Assembly (NCBI GenBank): GCA_903813345.2
Contig: CAIIXF020000106.1
Location: 1 to 29,000 of the forward strand
Length of the DNA: 29,000 bases
Source of the DNA: Owenia fusiformis
Lineage: Eukaryota > Annelida > Polychaeta > Sabellida > Oweniidae
Direction of reading: 5' to 3'
The notes under the pieces were generated by a model. The model was not told where the DNA came from. It saw nothing but the letters and a program-made list of their open reading frames with translations, and searched no databases. Numbering within the stretch: the stretch's first letter is position 1; each line of letters begins with the position of its first letter. Of this stretch, positions 24,401 to 29,000 are shown one piece after another. A program made the position numbers and the translations under genes.

Positions 24401-25984
24401 CCTCAAGAACCTGTGTAGTCGTGTATCCAGTGCAGCTATCGGGGCCACAGCATGTATGGTAATAGGCTTACATTTAGAACCTCTGATGCTGCAAAGACCG
24501 TGTAGGTAGCATAGCCACCGCATCCATGGTCCTAATGGTACCTCAAGAACCTCTGTAGCCGCGTAGGCAGTGTTGTAAGCGTAGCATACATACCCATTGT
24601 ACCCGAGTAGCTACCGTAGCCAACGCATGTATGCTCCTAGGGTTACCTTAAGAACCTCCGTAGCCGCGTATCCAGTGCAGCTATCTGGGCCACAGTATGT
24701 ATGGTCCTAGTCTTACATCCAGAACCTCTGTAGCCGCAAAGCCAGTGTAGTTAGCGTAGCCACTGCATGCTTGGCCCTAGGGGTACCTCAAGAACCTCTC
24801 TAGACGCATAGGCAGTGAAGGTAGCGGGGCCACAGTATGTATGGTCCTGGGCTTACATCCAGAACCTCTGTAGCCGCAAAGCCAGTGTAGGTAGCGTAGC
24901 CACCGCATGATTGGCCCTAGGGGTACCTCAAGAACCTCTATAGCCGCGTATCCAGTGTAGCTATCTTGACCATCGCATATATGCTCCTTGGCTTACCTCC
25001 AGAACCTCTCTAGCTGCATAGCCAGTGCAGCTATCGGGCCTACAGTAATGCTCCTGGGCTTACATCCAGAACTTCTGTAGCCGCAAATCCAGTGTATGTA
25101 GCGTAGCCACCGCATGCATGGTCCTAGGGGTACTTCAAGAACCTCTGTAGCCGCGTAGCCAGTGTTGGCTGCGTAGCATACATACCCATTGTACCGGCTT
25201 CACTCCCGCTGTGCTCTTAGGGTTACCTCAAGAACCTCTGTATTCGCGTAGCCAGTGTAGCTATCGTGACCATCGCATATATGCTCCTGGGCTTACCTCA
25301 AGAACCTCTGTAGCCGCAAAGCCAGTTTAGGTAGAGAAGCCACCGCATGCATGGGCCTAAGGGTACCTCAAGAACCTCTGTAGCCGCGTAGCCAGTGCAG
25401 CTATCGGGGCCACAGTATATATGGTCCTGGGGTTACATCCAGAACCTCTTTAGCTGCATAGCCAGTGTAGCTAGCGTAGCCAACGCATGCATGCTCCTAG
25501 AGTTACCTCAAGAACCTCTCTAGACGCGTAGGCAGTGCAGCTATGTACAGTATGGTCCTCGGCTTACATCCAGAACCTCTGTAGCCGCAAAGCCAGTGTA
25601 GGTAGCGTAGCCACCGCATGCTTGGCCCTAGGGGTACCTCAAGAACCTCTATAGCCGCGTAGCCAGTGTAGCTATCTTGACTATCGCATGCTCCTGGGCT
25701 CCTCCAGAACCTCTCTAGCTGCATAGCCAGTGTAGCTAGCTTAGCCAACGCATGCATGCTCCTAGGGTTACCTCAAGAATCTCTGTAGCCGTGTAGCCAG
25801 TGCAGCTATCGGGCCTACAGTATGTATGCTCCTGGGCTTACATTCAGAACTTCTTTTGCCGCAAATCCAGTGTAGGTAGCGTAGCCACCGCATTCATGGT
25901 CCTAGGGGTACCTCAAGAACCTCTGTAGCCGCGTAGCCAGTGTTGGTAGCGTAGTATACATACCCATTGTACCCGCTTCGCTCC
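21452..25984. repeat. Half-block B of super-repeat copy 2, truncated on the right
   Basis: Counterpart of 7640-12621. It lacks 889 bp after 21730 and 210 bp near 23990. It has two 324 bp gains, one within about 23265-23588 and one as a fresh tandem duplication at about 24000-24645. Confidence 0.8.
24000..24645. repeat. Fresh 324 bp tandem duplication in copy 2 only
   Basis: GCCATTGTTGGTAGCGTAGC occurs with CCATTG at 24011 and again at 24335, 324 bp apart, with matching sequence between. Copy 1 has this segment once (CCATTG at 10972). The 324 bp equals two 92 bp and two 70 bp units. The duplication therefore arose after the 14 kb super-repeat was duplicated. Confidence 0.8.
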
Positions 25985-25989
25985 CACAG

Positions 25990-26528
25990 CCTGATAGAAT
26001 GCCTCTATATGAACTTTTAGTTAGAGCAAGTCACTGTGACCTTAAATCTCTGCTATAGCTACTGCTGGATGCTGAGCATGCGCAGTGATCAAATTGCCAA
26101 GCAACAAATAACTCGTCTGCAGAACTTCAACTTTCTCTGTTTTTCTCCTTTTAGCTACCCTTACTATTAAAATCACTTTAGCTTTTGAATATAGAGTAGA
26201 AGGAACCCTTGCAATACTGTTTTGCATCAAATTTCAGCATAGTTTATTGAAAATGTCTTGAACTAAGCTCTCTTATCTCAACAATGAAGATTTATGTTCC
26301 CAGAATTGTTATACACACTCCTCACTTTCCTGTTAAAATCTCAAAAATAGGTGGATACTTTTCTTAATTAAGTAGCTAGTTGTATAGAACTGTCAATTTC
26401 CTACTAGAATATACCAGAAGATTTCTTAGGTATCAACTAATTTGTCAAGAAATCATCATTTCTGCACACCACCCCCATACATTCTTACTAATTCCTGTAA
26501 AGTACATTCAGAGTGTAAACATGCAGCT
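25990..26528 (+). promoter_or_regulatory. 5' leader and probable promoter region of the transposase gene
   Basis: About 540 bp of unique AT-rich sequence holds no credible gene. A 62-codon minus-strand frame at 26042-26230 has low-complexity composition and no recognisable motif. Notable words are the perfect odd palindrome GTCACTGTGAC at 26030-26040 and GCATGCGCAG at 26076-26085, which resembles the core of an NRF-1-type promoter site. An in-frame stop (TAG, 26427-26429) bounds the coding frame on the left. TTTCTTAG at 26422-26429 could serve as a splice acceptor if a noncoding first exon exists, but nothing requires one. Confidence 0.35.
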
Positions 26529-27197
26529 ATGGCTATGGATCAAAGCTATCACAATAAGGCACTTTCAAATATATGCAGATTATGTGCATCAAAAGTATTA
26601 ACATATAAGCAAATAACAGCGGGAAATAAAGCTCAATCATGCATTACATTCCAAGAGACAATTCTCAACAAATTTGACATTGACATATCAAAGGATGAAG
26701 AAAATGTGCATCCCAAAAATATATGCCATAATTGTTTTAGAAATAGATTAAAGAATGACAAACTTAAAATATGTTTAAGCTGTCATAAAAGCACAACAAA
26801 TGATAAAACACAAAATGAATTTATAGATAAAGTAAGAAGTACAGATAAAAAATGGATGGAGCATCTTGATGGATTATGTTGGACATGTAAGTGGTACAAT
26901 GATGAGAATAAGTTTATTAAGAAGGCCGTCAAAAGAAAGTTACTATCAGATCCAATTGCGTGCAGTACTCCAATTAAAAAACAATGTATGTCTACTCAAA
27001 TGACACCACCATCTAGATATAATAATCATAAATCAACGCAGGTAGCATTACAAGAAGAAGATGTTATAAAGCAAATTCTTTCAAAGAATGTAAACAGGCC
27101 ACTAAGTAGATTAGAGGGACACTTAATGACAAGCTTAGTAAAACGGGCTTGCAGCAAGACAGGTGGATCAATATTACGATGTCCAACAGGTGGAAAG
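26529..27197 (+). CDS. Exon 1: RAG1-like N-terminal zinc region
   Basis: 223 codons ending in phase 0 at AAG|GTAATA. The order of metal ligands follows the RAG1 N-terminal region: NICRLC (C16, C19), then after a FDIDISKDEENVHP stretch H61 and CHNC (C66, H67, C69), then C82/C85/H86, then W109 with H112 and CWTC (C117, C120). RAG1 has a CRIC, an IHP-x3-CHNCW and a W-H-to-CxxC motif in the same order, as I recall it. A KKAVKRKL basic run follows at 131-138. The C-terminal part (RPLSRLEGHLMTSLVKRACS, then a cysteine and TGGK) resembles the short helical plus TGGQP-like segment that precedes the core in related transposases. The region probably mediates dimerisation, protein interaction or DNA contact. 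If intron 1 is not removed, translation stops at 27234-27236. Confidence 0.8.
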
Positions 27198-29000
27198 GTA
27201 ATAATGATTGATAACTATTCATTTAAATTAGATTAGATGATTGGCTCTAAATATAATATATAAATATCATGAAGCACCTGGATTACTCAAGAAATAACAA
27301 ATTGGTTTGCTCCTATCCTATTTATTATTATAATGCCTATTTATGGTCATATAGAAATATATGTTTTACCAATCAATATGTTATTTCAGCCCCTCACATA
27401 TCACAGGATAATTCAGCCTTACAGAGAAAGTAAGGATGCAAGTTCCCCTCTTAAAAGGAAGCGTGCGAAACAGTTATTGGAAGTGCGAAGTTTTTCATCT
27501 GGTTCTGAGGATGAATCGTATATTGAGCAACAGTCGAGAGAACTGAAATATATACCAAAGACTAAAAAATCAAAAATCATGCAAAAAGCAGGTCTGAAAT
27601 CAAATGCATTCTCTACAAGAAAAATGTTGTCTCTTAAGACTAATGCAAGACTGACAGGTACGCAAATGGAAGTTATTAAGCGTTATCTTAAGAGTGAAAA
27701 TGCGAAATATTCATCAACAAAGTCGGAACGAGAAATGAAGGTTGAAATGCTTGGTGATCACCTTCGTGCAAAGCTTGTAACAATTGATGATCGAGATACA
27801 TCAGCTCCTCATAGCAAAAAGGGGAAAGTGAAAAGGAGCAAACCTATGGTGTATGTCAAAAACCTAGAGATGTTTATCAAAAATCATATCGAAAAGATAA
27901 ACAAGGCTGATCTGTTGATTTGGGTTAGTCCGATACCTGAAGATGAAATATGGGTCAAGGTAATTTTTCATTTTAACCAGTGTTGTAAATCAATATCTTC
28001 ATTTTCATGTAGTTATAATTCAAATGATAAATTTTTAAGTATCATGGCTACGGGTGCTAATACATACTTCAATGAATACCTGTAACTTGTATTATGAATG
28101 AAAATCATTGTGAATCCATGATTGATATAAATCATTTATTTAGGTTGGAGGGGATCATGGCGGTGATAGATGGGCAAGCTCTTTCAAAATGGTATTTCAA
28201 GTCTTAAACACATATCACCCGAATGCAACGAGAAATACAGTTCCATTTTGCACCTTCTCTGGGAAAGATATGCGTGCAAATCTTGAAAAAACCCTGAAGC
28301 GATATTCATCACAGCTTGATGATTTAGACAAAGCGACAGTGAACGGGAAAAAAATTGTTGTATTTATGTTCGGAGATTATGAGTTTCTTGCCAAAGCCAT
28401 GGGCCTATCTGGAGCTAAGGGTGTACACCCTTGTCTTTGGTGTGAAATTACGTACAAGTCTATGAATATTCCCCTGAAATCTCGTGGAAAGGCACCCAAA
28501 CGATCACTGAAGAAACTCAACAAAGATCATAATAAATACATTACACAAGGAAAGGGTGACATAACCAAGGCTAAATACTTCAACAATGTGATATGTAAGC
28601 CAATTTTTAATATTCCAATTGACAGAATATGTCCCCCGTATTTACATATCCTTTTAGGAATAATAAAAAAGCAACATGATATGATGGAAAAGGAAACACA
28701 TGATCTAGATGTGAGGATAGCATGGGCTCTGGCAGAAGAAGAGAATCCCCCCAGTTACCTGAGTGGAACTGTTTATGGGGACTATATAGAAAATTGCAAG
28801 AGAATTTTATCAGTCAAACAATCCATCGCCAAATGTGAATCTTCTAAAGAACTTTCAAAATTGCAAAATAAATTGAAATCCTTAGAAGAAAAAGATGATC
28901 TTAAATTTGAGTCAAGTCCCATCACTGCTTACCTGGATAATGTACTGAAAGACAATGCAATTACAAGACAAGATTACCATGGAAAATCATTTGTTGGCAA
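26529..29000 (+). CDS. RAG1-N-terminal-domain transposase, three exons, 3' end outside window
   Basis: Spliced gene, join 26529-27197, 27390-27959 and 28144 to beyond 29000, giving 698 residues so far. It is expected to be a nuclear DNA transposase that cuts the element's ends through an RNase H-like DDE active site. Domains in order: RAG1-like zinc region (residues 14-122), TGGKP linker at the first splice junction (220-224), basic nuclear-localisation-like stretches (242-250, 366-375), then a catalytic core with candidate Asp417 and Asp491, C510/C513 and L580-H581. I chose ATG 26529 because an in-frame stop lies at 26427, it has G at -3 and +4, and it sits 14 codons before the first CxxC; ATG 26535 is equally possible. 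The zinc region points to N-RAG-TP transposons, probably in the CACTA/Mirage/Chapaev assemblage. A domesticated host gene cannot be excluded. No frameshift or premature stop was seen in the exons. Confidence 0.8.
27198..27389 (+). other. Intron 1, 192 bp, phase 0
   Basis: The donor is AAG|GTAATA at 27197/27198 and the acceptor is TTATTTCAG|CCC at 27389/27390. Splicing joins TGGK to PLTYHRIIQP and so restores a TGGxP motif. The length is divisible by three but an in-frame TAG at 27234 shows it is not coding. It is very AT-rich compared with the exons. Confidence 0.8.
27390..27959 (+). CDS. Exon 2: basic linker and start of catalytic core
   Basis: 190 codons (residues 224-413), entered and left in phase 0. 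An open frame reaches upstream to an ATG at 27333, but residues encoded before 27390 are intron sequence. The exon is rich in Lys, Arg and Ser. SPLKRKRAK (242-250) and KKGKVKRSKP (366-375) look like nuclear localisation signals, with an acidic-serine patch SSGSEDES at 259-266 between them. LTGTQMEVIKRYLKSENAKY (311-330) could be a short helical DNA-binding segment of the pre-core. The end, IPEDEIWVK (405-413), leads directly into the first catalytic strand in exon 3. Reading through the donor gives a stop at 28083-28085, hence the apparent 250-codon frame. Confidence 0.8.
27960..28143 (+). other. Intron 2, 184 bp, phase 0
   Basis: The donor is AAG|GTAATT at 27959/27960 and the acceptor is CATTTATTTAG|GTT at 28143/28144. 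Its length is not a multiple of three, so splicing is needed to move from the exon 2 frame to the exon 3 frame. The join gives EIWVK-VGGDHGG, a continuous catalytic-strand motif. Confidence 0.8.
28144..29000 (+). CDS. Exon 3: RNase H-like catalytic core, open at the window edge
   Basis: 285 codons plus two bases with no stop (residues 414-698). VGGDHGGD (414-421) supplies candidate first catalytic Asp417, followed by an SFKMVFQVLN strand. VVFMFGDYEFLAKAMGLSG (485-503) supplies candidate second Asp491, and CLWC (510-513) lies 19 residues after it. Mouse RAG1 also has Asp708 and Cys727 19 residues apart, with the same GL-x2-G segment between. PPYLHILLGI (577-586) matches the RAG1 LH-x3-G motif in place and spacing (68 residues after the second Cys here, about 65 in RAG1). 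Residues 634-665 look like a charged helix or coiled coil and fit the helical insertion between the second Asp and the final Glu. The sequence ends in DYHGKSFVG. The final acidic residue and any His zinc ligands must lie beyond the window. Confidence 0.8.

Larger units (their letters stand above)
1..25984. repeat. Satellite tandem array, 70/93/105 bp monomers with higher-order structure
   Basis: The whole stretch is head-to-tail copies of a monomer that opens with AACCTCTGTAG and closes with a TACCTCAAG- or TACATCCAG-like end. Unit lengths measured between successive AACCTCT starts are mostly 70 and 105 bp, with 93 and 108 bp variants and a few 59 bp or fused units, so the array holds on the order of 300 units. 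Base composition is near balanced, in contrast with the AT-rich sequence to the right. No transposon, RNA gene or plausible coding frame interrupts it. TAG triplets occur in nearly every unit, and 70 bp is not a multiple of three, so the reading frames of 60-94 codons seen here are incidental. The array runs off the left edge and ends inside a monomer at the right. A centromeric, pericentromeric or subtelomeric location is possible but the sequence does not show it. Confidence 0.98.
14362..25984. repeat. Higher-order repeat, copy 2, cut off at 25985
   Basis: This is the second copy of the 14.36 kb super-repeat. The offset to copy 1 changes stepwise: 14361 at the start, 14186 after about 15664, 13952 after about 16528, 13812 after about 20540, 12923 after 21730, 13249 after about 23590 and 13363 from about 24335 to the end. 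Each step is a gain or loss of whole monomers. The copy matches copy 1 up to C25985 (equivalent to 12622). There the unique AT-rich sequence takes over, so the last 1.7 kb of the super-repeat (12623-14361 in copy 1) is missing. Confidence 0.9.
25985..29000 (+). mobile_element. Left part of a probable DNA transposon inserted in the satellite (N-RAG-TP / Chapaev-like)
   Basis: The satellite stops mid-monomer and from 25985 the sequence is AT-rich and unrelated to it. It begins with CACAG, which fits the CMCWR terminal motif known for the CACTA/Mirage/Chapaev group, whose members duplicate 2-4 bp of target. The preceding CTCC (25981-25984) would be the target duplication. The exact first base is uncertain by one position because the satellite also has C there. 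The body carries a transposase gene that starts about 540 bp inside. The right end, inverted repeat and second target duplication are outside the window, so the transposon reading is an inference from the junction plus the gene type. The alternative is that the array simply ends next to a domesticated gene. Confidence 0.6.

Noticed and set aside
2129-25757. Reading frames of 61-94 codons on both strands in the array, several repeated (for example at 3063, 5807, 17015 and 19759)
   Set aside because: They are translations of the satellite itself and recur only because the DNA repeats. Monomers of 70 bp do not keep a frame, TAG is frequent, and there is no domain, codon bias or start context. 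I do not regard them as genes.
1-25984. CRISPR-like array of repeats and spacers
   Set aside because: The whole unit is repeated with no unique spacers, unit length is 70-105 bp, and the context is eukaryotic. It is a satellite.
26042-26230. 62-codon minus-strand frame in the leader
   Set aside because: Short, no recognisable motif, in AT-rich sequence between the element end and the transposase start. Compatible with chance.
26442-26528. Upstream extension of exon 1 to TTG at 26442
   Set aside because: TTG is not a usual eukaryotic start and the extra 29 residues show no conserved motif. The ATG at 26529 has a good context and lies just before the zinc region.
26380-26601. 73-codon plus-strand frame overlapping the start of exon 1
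   Set aside because: It overlaps the zinc-region exon in another frame and shows no domain. It is a shadow of the real gene.
27333-27389. ATG at 27333 as the start of a separate second gene
   Set aside because: The residues before 27390 are AT-rich intron translation. A strong acceptor at 27389 joins exon 1 in phase and restores the TGGxP motif, so a single spliced gene explains the data better.
25985-29000. Full ProtoRAG (RAG1L-RAG2L) element
   Set aside because: The catalytic core is too divergent from RAG1/RAG1L (GGDHGGD in place of the CDGMGD-type motif), and no RAG2-like kelch frame is seen on either strand in the available sequence. The missing right part prevents a final decision.

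Overview
The window looks like eukaryotic, probably invertebrate animal, nuclear DNA. It has no bacterial-style operons or ribosome-binding sites, about 26 kb is satellite DNA, and the only real gene is split by short GT-AG introns. That gene belongs to a transposase type carrying a RAG1-like N-terminal zinc region. From memory, such elements (N-RAG-TP) were first described in a mollusc and occur in other invertebrates. The sequence does not allow a species to be named.

Positions 1-25984 are one uninterrupted tandem array that continues off the left edge. Nearly every unit begins with AACCTCTGTAG or a close variant. Units come in discrete lengths: mostly 70 and 105 bp, with 93 and 108 bp variants, a 59 bp deleted form and a few fused or hybrid forms. 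Above the monomers there is clear higher-order structure. Positions 1-14361 recur almost base for base from 14362 onward, in register up to 25985 (equivalent to 12622). Each of these super-repeats splits into two blocks of about 7 kb (1-7639, 7640-14361, 14362-21451, 21452-25984) that open with the same head sequence. Nearly all size differences I traced between the super-repeats are whole numbers of monomers (175, 234, 140, 889, 210 and 324 bp). This fits recent unequal exchange or slippage. The short open frames inside the array are chance products of the repeat and are not annotated as genes.

At 25985 the array stops in the middle of a monomer and the sequence becomes AT-rich and unique. 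The first bases of the new sequence are CACAG, which fits the terminal motif (CMCWR) known for CACTA/Mirage/Chapaev DNA transposons. I therefore infer that 25985 is the left end of a DNA transposon inserted into the satellite and running off the right edge.

The element carries one plus-strand gene, 26529 to beyond 29000, reconstructed here as three exons (26529-27197, 27390-27959, 28144-29000+) with two phase-0 introns of 192 and 184 bp. The joined product is at least 698 residues. Its N-terminal zinc-binding region resembles the RAG1 N-terminal region. Two basic nuclear-localisation-like segments follow, then the start of an RNase H-like (DDE-type) catalytic domain with candidate catalytic Asp417 and Asp491, a CxxC pair at 510/513 and a conserved LH at 580-581. 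The last catalytic acid and the right transposon end lie outside the window. The third exon is open to the window edge without a stop, so a search limited to complete reading frames would miss it.
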